A stretch of 64,000 nt of DNA. It comes from Melastoma dodecandrum (Eukaryota; Streptophyta; Magnoliopsida; Myrtales; Melastomataceae). Positions 11,848 through 23,888 of this stretch are shown in pieces (the first letter of the stretch is position 1; each line of letters starts with the position of its first letter). The stretch is from assembly GCA_029817715.1 (NCBI GenBank), contig JARUPY010000252.1, positions 2,356,001 to 2,420,000 on the forward strand, given 5' to 3'. The translations under genes were made by a program, and so were the position numbers. The notes under the pieces were generated by a model that saw nothing but the letters and a program-made list of their open reading frames with translations, ran no database searches and had not been told where the DNA came from.

Positions 11848-13067
11848 TATTCCTGCCCAACTCTTGGCTCCCTCTCACGGTCCAGTTCAATCCCAATTCA
11901 AGGCTTCCCTAAAACCCCACCATCAAAAACAAACAAACAACCTAATTAACCCTCCAATCTATTTACATTTTTACCGCTCTCTAACCTAAGACGGACATAA
12001 ACCTCTCAAACCAGTAGGAACATGGACTCAAATGCATTTTTACCTTTAAAGTAAAACTCACCTTCTTTTCTTCCCTTTACTTTTACCTGCTGCATATTTT
12101 GCTCCTCACAGCCCCTCGCTGCCCTCGAGATGATTACTCATGAAACTCAAAGGATCGAAACATCAACTGACTCTCATGATCACCCAAAAATTATCGAAGC
12201 TGCAAGTTACAAATATACAGTCATTTCGTTCCTCTTAACTCCTTGTAGATGTCCCTCGTCGTATCTAGATAGAGAACGGTCGAGGCACCACCCAACTTGC
12301 AACCAAGACTTAACCAAATTGTTACTTCTCTTTCCTATTATTATTCCTCACAACCAAGTTTCACGTATGAATGCCGACATTTGTCCAGTAACTGTAATAA
12401 TGGGACATTCCCATGCGAATATTCTACCAATGTTCTTCCCCCATCTGTAAAATACAACCCAAAACGAGCGGTTTATTTGGGCCTGTGAGGACGGGCCAGA
12501 CCCAATAAGGTTTTGAAAATGGGCCTCCTCCCATCCTCCGCCTGCTCTGCCCTTCCGATCATGTCTGATCGGCGGCGATCGTGGTTCCCGCTAATCCGAT
12601 ATTGGCGGGATGGCGCATAATGCTCAACTTTCGATAATAACTTACTGCATGACTACTTAGAAACAGGGTATAAAACTCAGATGGCGAATCGAGTTAACCC
12701 AAAATATATAGTTCTAGAACGTGGAAAGAGCTAATCGAGTGTTGTCTGTAAATCAATTCTAAGTTAACAAAAGTTGGAAGTTTAGCACACCTAAAGGCAA
12801 TGGCTAAAGCTACGAAAGGATATCTATGGACGGCCTTAAACGCACACACGGAGAGCTAAGAAGGGAAATTAGGACAAAGGGATTATAAGAAAAAAGGAAA
12901 AAAAGAAGAAAAATTGATCATCTCTCTAAAAACAACATTCCTAGGTGAGAATTTTTCATTTTAGCACAACTTCTGTTCATGCAGAAACGTCTCATGCATG
13001 ATGGCATTGATCATGTAGCCATGGCGAAATCACCCTCAAGGCGGTAGGTGCGGTCGGTTATCCGATC
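11848..13067. other. TFIIF beta promoter region and SRS 3' flank
   Basis: Probable leader of TFIIF beta (11848 to about 12000), the site II cluster, and the 3' flank of the SRS gene. Nothing else coding is supported. Confidence 0.45.
12477..12525. promoter_or_regulatory. Site II (TGGGCC) elements upstream of TFIIF beta
   Basis: TTGGGCC at 12477-12483 and ATGGGCC at 12519-12525, with ACGGGCCAG and GACCCAATA between them, about 630-680 bp upstream of the TFIIF beta start codon. Site II motifs (TGGGCY) are bound by TCP factors in promoters of plant housekeeping and growth genes. Distance to the transcription start is unknown, so function is inference. Confidence 0.4.
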
Positions 13068-14603
13068 CTATGACCTCGGCGGAGGGAAGAACTGCGTACC
13101 GGGCAGGAGAGGAGCTGGGTACAATGACTGGTCGAGCATCGAGGAAGCTGCTGCTGGGGGGGATGAGGATGAGGGCCCTCCTCCTTCTCCGGCTACTGCC
13201 ATGGCAAGGTGCCCGACCTGTTGCGTCGTGAGCCTGCCCCCTCCCCTGGATGAGGACGGTTCCGGCCCCTGATCATACAAAACCCCCTTGAAGATATGCC
13301 CGCCAATGGTGATGGAGGTCTGGTAGGCGTACTCATCGCCTCCCGGGTCGTCCGTGGAGCTGACCCTCATGCAACGGAAGATCGCTGGTGAGCTGACCTC
13401 AGACGGGAAGAGTCCAACATCTAACCCTAGAGCAAGATCGGACAGACAAACAAGCAAACAAACAAGAAAACGTTATACACGCAAAAACATGTAGGAAGAC
13501 GAATCAATGAAGGAGTAGAGGGCATTCCTTTCAATGATTATTACATCCCGTCAGGGTTTACTGAAGAACAGTGGCCGGGGGAATGTTGACTTATGTTGAA
13601 AACAGTTGCACTAAATAAGGAAAAACTCAAATTCTCATTGATTTTACAATGCAATTCCGCCGAACTCGAATTCAGTATTTGGACTGATACGACGTGATAT
13701 CAGAATTCGACTAAATGTTGACCCCTCGCCCCACTTGTGTGGGGGCTGAATATTTGGATCGATCCAATATTATTAACAAAAACAGGCCGAGGAATGAATG
13801 GATGGTGGTGGGGGAAAGGACAAAATGAGATCGTAAAACACGGGAGTGGATAGGAAGGTGGACTTTGGAACGATTCACACACATCGATGGAACGATTAAC
13901 AACCAGTGTGCGCGTGATCGTAGTTGTTTGGAGTGTTGTGTTTAGCTACGATCCACACAAACACAAAGAAACTGATCTTACCGGTGCGAGCGGCGCAAGT
14001 GAGGCTGTTCCCCGGCTGGCTGATCTCGCGCTGCCGCTTGGGGTTTTCGATCTGGAACGGCGGCGGCAGCTGCTGTTGATGCACCTGCAACGTGGCGAGC
14101 TGCTGCTGGCGCTCGTGGCGCTTCGCCGCGGGGACCCAAGTGCTCTTCACGTGAGTGGAGCAATGGAAACCCCGGCTCTTGCAACAAGTCCGGCACCTCA
14201 AGTGGGTGCAATCCTTCTTGGCTTGGTTACCGCAGTCCTGGCAGTTCACTCCCCCTCCCGATCCAGACGACGATCTCATAACTAACTCCCCAGATCCCAC
14301 TGCGATCACTTCGTCGCATGAACCCCGGTCGATCCCCCCACGACCCCCGTTGCTAAGGCCCAGCCCGAAGGCGTGAGCCGGCCATAGGTCGAAACCCTTG
14401 TTCGCTGCTGCAGCGTAGACCTCGTGGTCGTTAGGGGAAGCTTCCCGCGGAGGACGGCACAGGAACGGGTGACCACCGTCGCTGTCTCCCAAGACACCCC
14501 CTCCCCCTCCTCCTTCCTCTCCTCCTACCACTACCAAGTCAGGACGATCTCCCTCGTGGTTCCTGCTGTTGGTCAATGACTCGAGATAGAAGAACCCAGT
14601 CAT
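13068..14603 (-). CDS. SHI/STYLISH/LRP1-related (SRS) zinc-finger transcription factor
   Basis: Two exons on the minus strand, 14603-13982 and 13426-13068, giving 326 residues. Residues 121-163 form the family RING-like zinc finger ([12 protein letters not shown] ... [12 protein letters not shown]) followed by the basic stretch [11 protein letters not shown]. Residues 222-261 carry the second family-specific block with the IGGH motif at 248-251 ([12 protein letters not shown] ... [10 protein letters not shown]). The C-terminus [17 protein letters not shown] is typical of the family, and so is the single intron between the two domains. Low-complexity Gly and Gln tracts flank the finger. Role: nuclear activator that promotes auxin biosynthesis genes such as YUCCA and controls shoot apex, stamen and style development. 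By recalled position the closest genes are SRS5/SRS7. Confidence 0.94.
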
Positions 14604-17600
14604 GGTTGCCCCCTCCCCTTCCCCAAGCTGTTAACGACAACGACAACGACACCACCTCCGACCTTAACCTCGTTGGATTTGGATTCCAAACCCATGTCCC
14701 CAGGAAAACCTTTTTCACCACCCAAAACCGCAAATTTTCTTTCACAGAGGGATGGATGACAGATGAGATGGGTTTGGTTCGGTTTCGTAAAAAAAAAAAA
14801 GAAAAACAAAGAACCTTTTCCTGGGATTGATGCAAAGTTATGCAGGGGGAGGTGGGGGAGTGGGAATGAGTGTGAGAGAGCTTTATTCAAATCCTGCGAC
14901 GCGCCGCCATGGTTAGATGGTAGGACACTGCACACTTTGCTCCCTCAGACTGCTACAAAAACAACAACACCACCAAGACTGATAGATAGATAGATAGAGA
15001 GAGAGAGATACACACACAACCCCCACTGCCCTCATTTAAAGTAGCCAAAAGGATCCCAAATCCCAAACAGAAAATCAAACAAAAAAGACAGAGACACAGA
15101 CAGTCGAGGATGAAGCGAGGGTTGAAGGGTTTTTTCAACCATGGATGGACATTTTTTCGTTAGATTCAGATGGATGTTTGGCGTATGTCATTAGTTTATT
15201 CGCCCCGTCCTTTCGGGGACGCCGGAAGACCCGCAATCTACCACCAACTGCTTTTCCGCTGTTCTTTCCCCAACCCCCCCTGCCTGCTTAGTTTTCTTCA
15301 TTTCCTCCTACCTCGTATTAAATTAATGGGCGATTCAAATGCTCTCTCTTACTCACTCCCGATAATCTTCTCTTTTCCGATTATTAATAATTATTATTGT
15401 TATCGTAAGGGCACGGCTCGAAATGAAGGACAGGTAGGGGACCCGGGGGGGTTCAAAAGGAGGTCAGCACTGCCTTTTCTGCAATGTCTGTAACACCAAA
15501 CAGAGTCCGCGGGTACTTCACTAATCAATATCACACTACGGTCGTATTTATTCTTTTTTTTGGGGGGGTTTTGAAAGCAGATTGATAATAGCAGCGGTCG
15601 TGTCGTAAGAATATTATTATTCATGTTTCCTTTTAATTTTTATTTCGGGTTGGCACATGCATTTTTCCACGTGACGTATTGTTTGGTAGGGAAACTTATA
15701 TCGGGTTGAGGAAAAATTAAAAACCAAACAAGATACGTCAAGTTACCATTCCAAAATCGAAATTATGTTCTTTAACTATTTCAATTAATATACTTTCACT
15801 TTAACAACTCAAAAAAAAAAATATTTATCGTGTGGTGGTAAAAGGGGGGCGGTGGGGTTGAGATAGGGGAGGTTAGGGTTAGGTTTTTTTAGGTCAGGTC
15901 AGGTCCTTCTTCATCTTTTTGAACGGTGACTTTTTTGTTTTCTTTCATTTCCTCCCCCTTTTACGTTTTCTTTCCCTTTCATGATGGTTGAATAAAATTT
16001 GCACCATAATTTAGGGGCCCGAGGAGGAGGAGTCTTAAATAAAAGTAAGTAAGAAAGATGTGTTGTGTTGTGTAGTGTAGTGTTGTATTGTGTTGGTCTC
16101 CTCTCAGTCCCTCCCGTGCACTTATGATTAGTTCTCATTTTAATCTTTATTAAAAAAAACCACCCCTCCTACCTTGACTGACTGCATACTAATCTGACTG
16201 CATCCCATATGCGTGGGCCATTCATTATATTATTCCCTCTTTGAAAGAGAAGGATGATTAGGATTTCTTTTTAGTAAACGATTCTGATTTGGTCGGAATT
16301 TGGTAGCGCGTGGCGTGGACGCATTCTTTGGGCCCAAATTTGGGCCGTGTTTTTAGCTTTGATGGCATAGTCTGCCGTTCCAACACTGCTGATAACATGA
16401 TATATATTCACTTGTTTTCGACAGTACAAGTCGATCTCTGGCCAGACCGACACACCCCGCAAGAAGGTAACAGAATCCCCGTCATCCGCTTCGGAGTCGG
16501 CCAAGTTTTGCAATGCGATTTGTCCGTTTCTATGCAGGGAAGAAGTGCAGAAGAGACTCATAAGAAGCTGCAGTGCGAATACCTAAGCATCGTCTCTCAG
16601 CCGGCGACTACTAACTTTCCATGCGCCCTTATTCCTTTCTTACTCTTTGTTATATATTTCAGTTTTGAATCAGAATGCGAGAGAGGAAGAAGCACGCTGT
16701 CATGGTCACTAGGGACTAGAGAATGTCGGGCACTATGTTGTGGTGATGGAGTACCCAAATGGAGTTGGCAACAGAGGCATCGCCGGTGCTCCTCCTGCTA
16801 CCTTCTACGCCCCAGCAGGAGTTGGGAACCCAACGTTCCATGGATGATCGGAACCTGGTCAGATCATGGAGAATAATTTAGTGGAATTTTCATTATTGAT
16901 TGGATTCTTATTAAATCACACTTCTGCTTCCACGTAATTTCATGGATTGCAATTTTATTAACTGGACAACTGCTCGTTTTAGTTCTTCAATACTGATTCT
17001 TGAATGCTTCGCTTTGGGGGTTAGATTTTAGTTCTTCAATACTGCGCGGACAAACGGGAGAAAACTGGTTAGTTAATGAATAACGAAGTTTGTCCTGGAC
17101 ATATACTAAGCTCTGTTCCAATGCGCTGGTTGAGACAGAGCGATGTTATAGCAGATCGAAGATAAATCTAGCCATCATGAATTGAGACTGCATTTCTCTC
17201 CATGTTGGAATCGAGGGCCAAATGAGTATACCATGAGAATGCTCCCTCAGTTAGCGAATTTGGAAACAACCTTAGTTCCCAAAAGTCATTGCTTGCGGCT
17301 TCTCCCGCTCGATTCTTCTCCCAAGAAGCGAGTGAAATCTGACACTTTACATCCTCGAGGATAACGTCGGTTCTCTGCATTCACCTTCAATGCTATCCCA
17401 AAGTGTCTGTTAGGGTTTTGGGGGGGGGGGGGGGGGGGAATGCCGTTCGCATTCGAATCTGAGGATGGAATTAAGGTCTTCTACACATGGTATAACAGCA
17501 AGCAAGGGTAGGCTGCGGCTCGATCCCCTCAACAAGGCTGAGAACACAAAGTTCCATGATTGGGTGCTTAGCCAAACCAAAGATTGAAGCGTTAAAAGCC

Positions 17601-18067
17601 TTGAAATATGATCAAGATGCAGGCTACTGGGGTGGTGACAGGAGCTCTTAAAAACTGGAGACTGAAGAAGCTGTCGGCTTGGCACCACCACTCCCTATCC
17701 TCCTTTCCTCAATATCAGCCAAAAAGCAAAAAAGCCGTAAAAACCAAATATCAGGAACGGCCCAAAAGTTTGCCTCCACGGAAAGCTGTGTGTAGTGATT
17801 GTCCCCACCACAGGAACAGATTACGATGAAGCAAGCAGCTGCATCGAATGGATAAGCATCTGACATCCCCCAACCCTAGTTAAAAAATTTCAGTTTTTCT
17901 TTTAAGTGTAGGAATAGGACTGGTCCTGTGATTGTATTTATATCCAGTGACCAATGTCTCCCTTCTTCCATCATCCTTAAAACACAACCCGTTCTTCCCA
18001 CCTTTGACCCGTTCCTTTCCCAAAGCCTCTTTTACCCTCCTTTAGCCTGAAAGAATATTTGCAGAGG
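14604..18067. other. Gene-poor stretch with SRS leader, microsatellites and repeat remnants
   Basis: The first ~400 bp are the SRS leader and promoter. A (GATA)n-(GA)n microsatellite lies at about 14982-15008 and a (TGTTG/TGTAG)n-like stretch at 16060-16097. Bases 16270-16880 contain overlapping open frames on both strands that I do not recognise. Bases 17168-17380 hold a gag-like fragment (listed separately). A 19-base G run is at 17420-17438. The last ~150 bp are the BBX gene leader. Confidence 0.5.
17168..17380 (-). pseudogene. Ty3-gypsy-type retrotransposon gag fragment
   Basis: The minus-strand frame includes LRLFPNSLTEGAFSWYTHL, which resembles the conserved block of plant retrotransposon gag proteins (usually L+LFP.SLTG.AF.WY..L). 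Only about 45 residues of similarity are visible; no protease, reverse transcriptase, integrase, long terminal repeat or primer-binding site can be found nearby. It is therefore a short, decayed fragment. Confidence is limited because the match rests on one motif recalled from the family. Confidence 0.5.
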
Positions 18068-19213
18068 ATGAAACTGCGATGCGACGTCTGCGAAGAATCT
18101 GATGCCACTGTTTTTTGTTCTGCTGACGAGGCGGCTCTCTGCACGGACTGCGACGGCCGCGTCCATCGTGCAAACAAGCTCGCCTCCAGGCACCAGAGGT
18201 TCTCCCTCATGCTCCCCCTCGACCAGGATGCTCCTCCCTGTGATACCTGTCGGGTAGGCGGTACTTTTTTACTTGGCTCCGAATTTGTCGGAAAGGCGAT
18301 AAATATCCTTCATCGAATGGGGTTGATGATTAGGAATTTGTGATTTTGAGTGAGTTTTCTGTTTTCTGTTAGGAGAGGAGAGCTTTCATGTTTTGTCAGC
18401 AGGACAGAGCAGTCCTGTGCGGGGAATGCGATCTATCGACACATGCGTCGAACAAGCATGCGAAGCAGCATGACAGATTCGTCATCACGGGTTTGATTCT
18501 CTCGAATTTCTTACAATCATTCAATATATCTGGGGACGAGCCACTCTCGAACGGATATGAATTCGATGTGGTTCCTGACTTCAACTCTAAGGCAGTTCCT
18601 GAAGGAACAGTTTTGGATCAATCTAAGTCAAACGCGACCGATACCATATCACCATCATCATCGGCTGGAGCTGCGGCGGAATCTGTTGATGTGACAGTAG
18701 TTGTAGTTATGGAATCGTCGAGGGAAGGGGATGTTTTGGCCAGCGGCAGTAGCTTATCCGAGTATTTAATGGAGGCGCTGCCAGGATGGCAAGTCGACGA
18801 GCTTCTGGAGTCATGTCCCGATTCCTCTGGAACGTTCAAGGTCAATTTTCGCCTCTCTTTAAGTTCTCCTACAGTCTCTTGATCGAGCAGAGGTTGATCC
18901 TTGACTTCTCTTGCAGAATGGTGATGGTGATGACTCTATAGACCCCCTTTACATGGGAATCTGTAATCTCCACTGGAGTGGGGCAACTGCAGAGGGTTTG
19001 GGATTTTGGGTGCCCCAAGCGGCACCTCCAGTGCTATATCCAACCAGAGCTGTCGAGGAATCATTGCTAAATCCATCGAGGGGGACAGATGTGGTAATGG
19101 GTACGAGGAATCACTGTCACAAGAGATGGAGCGATGAGGGTTTGACAGTTCCACGGATCGGTCCTGCTGTTGCTGCTTCATTCAAGAGAAACAGGACTAC
19201 AACTCTCTACTAG
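18068..19213 (+). CDS. Double B-box zinc-finger protein (BBX group IV, BBX20/21-like)
   Basis: Three exons: 18068-18253, 18373-18840 and 18917-19213, giving 316 residues. B-box 1 (MKLRCDVCEESDATVFC ... HRANKLASRHQRF) is in exon 1; B-box 2 (CDTCRERRAFMFCQQDRAVLC ... KHAKQHDRF) spans the first junction at phase 0. There is no CCT domain, placing it in group IV. SLSEYLMEALPGWQVDELL, GFWVPQAAPP and HKRWSDEGLTVP match C-terminal motifs of BBX20-22. An in-frame ATG at 18059 could add MQR; 18068 fits the family start (MK-.-CDVC). Role: nuclear cofactor working with HY5 in light signalling; BBX21 promotes and BBX24/25 oppose photomorphogenesis. The second donor is GTCAAT, weaker than consensus. By recalled position it corresponds to At1g75540 (BBX21). 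Confidence 0.93.
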
Positions 19214-20028
19214 GACTTGGGATTGGAGCGAAATTCCATGTCATTGAGATGGGCCAAACTGTATCTTCGTATCCTTATCCACTCTTGTCCAAACAAAAGA
19301 TTGTGTCCTAACGTGCCACATACTCATGTCATCGAAGTCCTATCAAGTAGTAGCACGAGCCACTTTTGCTGTCATAAATGCAGACATGCAACATTGGGTG
19401 TCTCTTGTCCAACCATACGCATTCACAGATTCAAAGTAACAACGTCCGATTCAGCTTTCGGTGCAGACCCAGAAACTGAATCATGAATTCAATCATCCCA
19501 AACCTTACAATCTTTCTTCTTCCTGGCCGCAACCCCACAACATCGTAACTCAGCCAAATGTCTTCTTCTTCTTCTCCTCCTCCATCATCGTCGAAAGGAA
19601 AAGGGGCAGAAACGGGATTTCATCTCTCTGTTCAGTTAACCTTGGCGGTTGTAATATCAACGGTCTGGAAGAATTCCAGCTCGGATGAACAAAAGAGATG
19701 TCCAACTTCTTCCTTTGCTGTCTGAAAACAGACATCCTCCGAATTCCTCGGCCATTTCATTCTCCCCTGTTTGAGGAAAAGTAACAGGATTCCTCCTTTC
19801 CTGGATTATGTTCCAACCCCCCCCCCCCCCCCTGACGTTTCCCTCCCCGTCCCTCTCATCCCCTGTCGGTGAGTGAGGTTCGAGGTTCGTGTTCCAAGGT
19901 TAGAGGTTTGAGGTTCGAGGTTCGTGTTCCAAGGTTAGAGGTTTGAGGTTCAAGGTTCAGGATCCACTCCCCCTCGTTGAGATTTGTGCATTCCCGATTT
20001 CGTGAGATCGAGATCGGGTGAAGTGGGG
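19214..20028. other. BBX 3' flank and kinesin leader
   Basis: 3' untranslated and flanking sequence of the BBX gene, a 16-base C run at 19817-19832, and the leader of the kinesin gene with a tandem repeat (listed separately). No additional coding exon seen. Confidence 0.5.
19875..19961. repeat. 35-bp perfect tandem duplication plus partial third copy
   Basis: Two identical 35-bp units at 19875-19909 and 19910-19944, followed by a partial, slightly changed third copy at 19945-19961. Each unit contains several GAGGTT(C/T) heptamers. It lies 68-154 bp upstream of the kinesin start codon, so within the leader or core promoter. Confidence 0.85.
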
Positions 20029-23000
20029 ATGGCGAGAGGTGAGGAGCTGCATCCTTGTGATTCGCCGCGAGGCGGCGCCGGGCAGAAGGAGAAGATTTTT
20101 GTGTCGGTTAGGTTGAGGCCGGCCTCCGAGAGGGAAAGGGCCAGGAAAGACATCGTGACCGATTGGGAATGCGTGAATAGTACAACCATCGTTTTCAAGA
20201 GCAGCATTCCGGAACGGTCCTTGTTCCCGTCCGCGCACATGTTCGGTAATTGGCCGAATCTCCATCACTTTCTGGGCACTTAGTGTAGATGCAATGTTGA
20301 ATGTTCTTTTTTCGGTGTCCTTATTGATATCAGACAGAGTGTTTGGTTCTGATTGTTCGACGAGAGAGGTTTACGAGGAAGGAGCCAAGGAGGTAGCCCT
20401 GGCGGTTCTCGATGGCATCAACTGTAAGTGATTTGAACCTGAATCGAGCCATCCTGATCATCATTAATGTTTCTGAACATATGCATGGAAAACGTCATCT
20501 TTGCAGCGAGCATCTTTGCATATGGTCAAACCAGCAGTGGGAAAACATACACCATGAGCGGAATCACAAAATATGCTGTTGCGGACATATTTGATTACAT
20601 GGAGAAGGTAAGAGATCTGTGGATTTGCAGTGTAAAGAGTCAATGGCAACCCCTGACATTGCAAATTCCATCTTAATGCAGCATCCGGGGAGAGAGTACA
20701 CGTTGAAATTCTCCGCAATCGAGATATACAATGAATCCGTACGCGATCTTCTAAGTGCGGACAGTTTGCCATTACGACTTCTAGATGATCCGGAGGTGAC
20801 CTACCTATTGCTTTGCATTCGATACTCTCAATCTACTAGAAAAAAATGCTAAGACATACCTCTGATCGCGCTTTGACAGAAAGGGACAGTCATTGAGAAA
20901 CTCATCGAGGAAACCATCGAGGACCAAGACCATTTCCATGAGCTCATCTCAATTTGCGAAGGTCGGGAAGTAACTTCTCTTGTGTCCTCATTTGTTCTCT
21001 GTCTGTGCTCCTCTCTTAATCTGGTTGTATTCTTCTGTTGAGTACAGCTCAACGGCAGATCGGCGAGACTTCCCTAAATGAAATGAGCTCCAGATCACAC
21101 CAAATTCTGAGATTGGTAACCTTTCGTCAAACGAAGTTACTTCTCTTTAACCAGCATTTGCTTTAGTAATGTCGATGTTCCGTGCAGACAGTTGTGAGTT
21201 CAGCAAGTGCATACGGTGGAGCAGAAAATGCAGGCACTCTGGCTGCTTCGGTGGTAAGAAATGGCCACTGTCTGTAGCTAGTTTAGTTCTTTAATGGCTG
21301 TTTAGGTGCTCGTTCATATTTGGATGGACTGAAGACAATTTCTCACGCAGAACTTTGTTGACCTCGCGGGCAGCGAACGTGCCTCGCAGACACTCTCGGC
21401 TGGGCAGAGATTGAAAGAAGGATCGCATATCAATCGCAGTTTACTCACTCTGGGAACTGTCATCCGCAAACTGAGGTAATCGCTTTCACTTCCTGAATGA
21501 ATCGCAGACATCAATGCCAGCTCGATAGGGATCATGTTTTGGGTACTCCATAAACACCCCGCCTTTTTCATGATGCAGCACAGGGAGAAATTCACACATA
21601 CCGTATCGAGACTCAAAACTGACGCGCATCCTGCAAAACTCGTTGGGGGGAAATGCCAAGACAGCTATCATCTGTACCCTTAATCCCGCGAGAAGTCACG
21701 TCGAGCAATCAAGAAACACTCTCTTGTTTGCGAGCTGTGCCAAAGAGGTTACCATGAATGCACACGTGAATATCGTGATGTCGGATAAGACACTCGTGAA
21801 GCAGCTACAGAGAGAATTGGCTAGACTGGATAACGAAATGAGAGGTCTTGGATCATCGACTCCTGTCCCGATCGACTCAGCCGCTGATTTGAAGGAGAAG
21901 GAGCTTCTGATTGCAAAGGTAACATCAGTATTGAGTAGACTGTTCGCTTCTTTGTCGCATTATGTAGATTTCAAAAGTACGACGATAGTGAGTGCATCCT
22001 CTCATTTGTTGTTCTCCATTGAGTGCAGATGGAAATCGAGATAGCTGAGTTAACTCGGCAACGTGATATAGCTCAGTCCAAAGTTCAAGAATTGCTGCAA
22101 GCAAAACAGTACGAATTGTTGCATCCGGAAGAGCGTTCCATCGTCGAAGCAATGACGGACCAGGCAAAGCTTGGTGACAATAAACTTGCACACGAACCGG
22201 ACAACAGGATGATAGAACGTATGAACTCTCAGAACCTGTTACAGTTTGCAGAGACTGCTGAGGACAACTTCTTGCTGGATGGCAGCTCGCCGCGACTGTC
22301 ACTTACCGCAAATAATTTTGTGGAACTTGGTCCAGATCCTTCCAAAAGTTGGGAAGATGGCTGTGAGAGGATCGGCGAGGATACAGATGGCTGCAGAGAA
22401 GTGAAATGCATCGAAATACAAGAACGACCATCGGAAATTGAAAAGAAACCTGACCAATGTGTATCTCCTCCTGATAAACTAGACCAGAAGGTTGATATCA
22501 TCGTGCCTGTGAAGGGCGAGTCAGAGAAGAGCACAGATGATGTCAACAATGCCGATGCAGATGTTTCTTATGAAAGCTTAAAGAAGAAAATCCAGGACAT
22601 GCAGAAAACAATAAATTGCCTGCTCAATCTCGGTCACATGGATCAGTCTCCAGATTCTTCAGAAACAGATACGTGTAGTTCCAGAAGCTTAAAAGTAACG
22701 AGGAGCAGAAGTTGTAGAGCAACGCTTGTGGGCCTTTCTAAATCTCCCGAGGAACAGAAGACTGGAACGCCAGCATCAGATGGCTCGTACGATGTCTACC
22801 AAAGAACCGAGTCCAGCTTCTCTGGAGAAGGTCCCAGTTCCAGGAATCTCCCTAGGAAAGACTCGAGATTTTCTGGAGCAATCCACCGTTCGAATTCAGA
22901 GGATCTAATGAGCCTCCGTGATTTTGGGTTTAATGGCATGACTGGACTTCATTCAAAGACGACTCGCAATATGGTGGGACAATTTTCTTCTACTGCAACT

Positions 23001-23755
23001 ATTCATGGCCGATTCCGGCGAGGTTGAACAACACATCCTTAAACTAATCCAAGTAATCCATGGCGTTGCAGGTTCCTGCTGATCGGAAAACACAAAGGGG
23101 GCAGGACTTGGACCTGTCCACATCACGAGGTTCTTCTCATCCATCCATCGAGGATTGGTCATCAGAATTCGAGAGCAGGAGAAGAGAAATCATAGCACTA
23201 TGGGATCTTTGCGATGTGCCGCTCGTCCATAGGTCTTACTTCTTTCTGCTCTTTAGAGGCGATCCTTCCGATGCAGTTTACATAGAAGTAGAGCTCCGGA
23301 GATTGTCCTTTCTGAAGAGCACTTCCGCCCCGAAGGGCAGCCAAGGCACGGGGAAATCCTCAAGGTAAATTAGTTGTCATCATCTGCACAACCCAGTATC
23401 CAGAGCTACCTCATCCCATACTCATTGCTGCCCCTCTTTGAACAGTTCCAAGGCGTTGAGCCAGGAAAGGGAAATGCTGTCCCGGAGGATCCTGAAGAAG
23501 CACTCAAGGAAGGAAAGAGAGTCCCTGTACGAGAATTGGGGGGTCTTGTTGAACACAAAACAAAGGAGCCTGCAAGTGGCTCGGAAACTGTGGACGAACA
23601 CTGAGGACATAGACCACTCGATGGAGAGTGCCCAACTCGTAGCAAAGCTGTTAGGGATGGAAGTAACGAGCCATGTTCAGAAGGAGATGTTCGAGCTCTC
23701 CTTCTCGCCGAAGCCTCCTATCAACAAGAGGAAGTCCTTCAGCTGGAGGACTTAG
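20029..23755 (+). CDS. Kinesin-7 family motor (NACK/KIN-7 type with C-terminal DUF3490)
   Basis: Twelve exons: 20029-20245, 20334-20423, 20507-20607, 20682-20795, 20880-20961, 21048-21115, 21188-21253, 21351-21475, 21579-21918, 22029-22973, 23072-23364 and 23446-23755; 916 residues. N-terminal motor: [11 protein letters not shown]-loop GQTSSGKT (109-116), switch I NEMSSRSH (212-219), switch II DLAGSE (250-255), [13 protein letters not shown], and the neck FASCAKEV. A coiled coil follows, then a long low-complexity stalk in exon 10. The C-terminal DUF3490/NACK_C block ([20 protein letters not shown] ... [25 protein letters not shown] ... [23 protein letters not shown]) is in exons 11-12. Role: plus-end-directed microtubule motor; NACK1 relatives drive phragmoplast expansion through a MAPKKK. 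The exon-10 donor (ATG|GTGGGA) is chosen because the next GT at 22994 would open a stop in exon 11; this is the least certain junction. Confidence 0.92.
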
Positions 23756-23888
23756 GAAAGCGATAATCGCATGTTGAAATTTTGTCCCGAGTAGCCGCAG
23801 AGGCTTGTGCAGAGATGTAGGCAGATAAATAAGACTGTATTACTCCTACAGAAATTGGATTACTTTAACATCTTCCTGGGACAACAAA

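Noticed and set aside
13887..14376. Plus-strand open frames over the SRS gene
   Set aside because: Antisense shadows produced by the GC-rich, codon-biased SRS exon 1.
20870..20961. Possible one-base frameshift at the start of kinesin exon 5
   Set aside because: Recounting the bases at the acceptor (ACAG followed by AAAGGGACAG) shows exactly three A before GGG, so the exon joins at phase 0 and no lesion exists.
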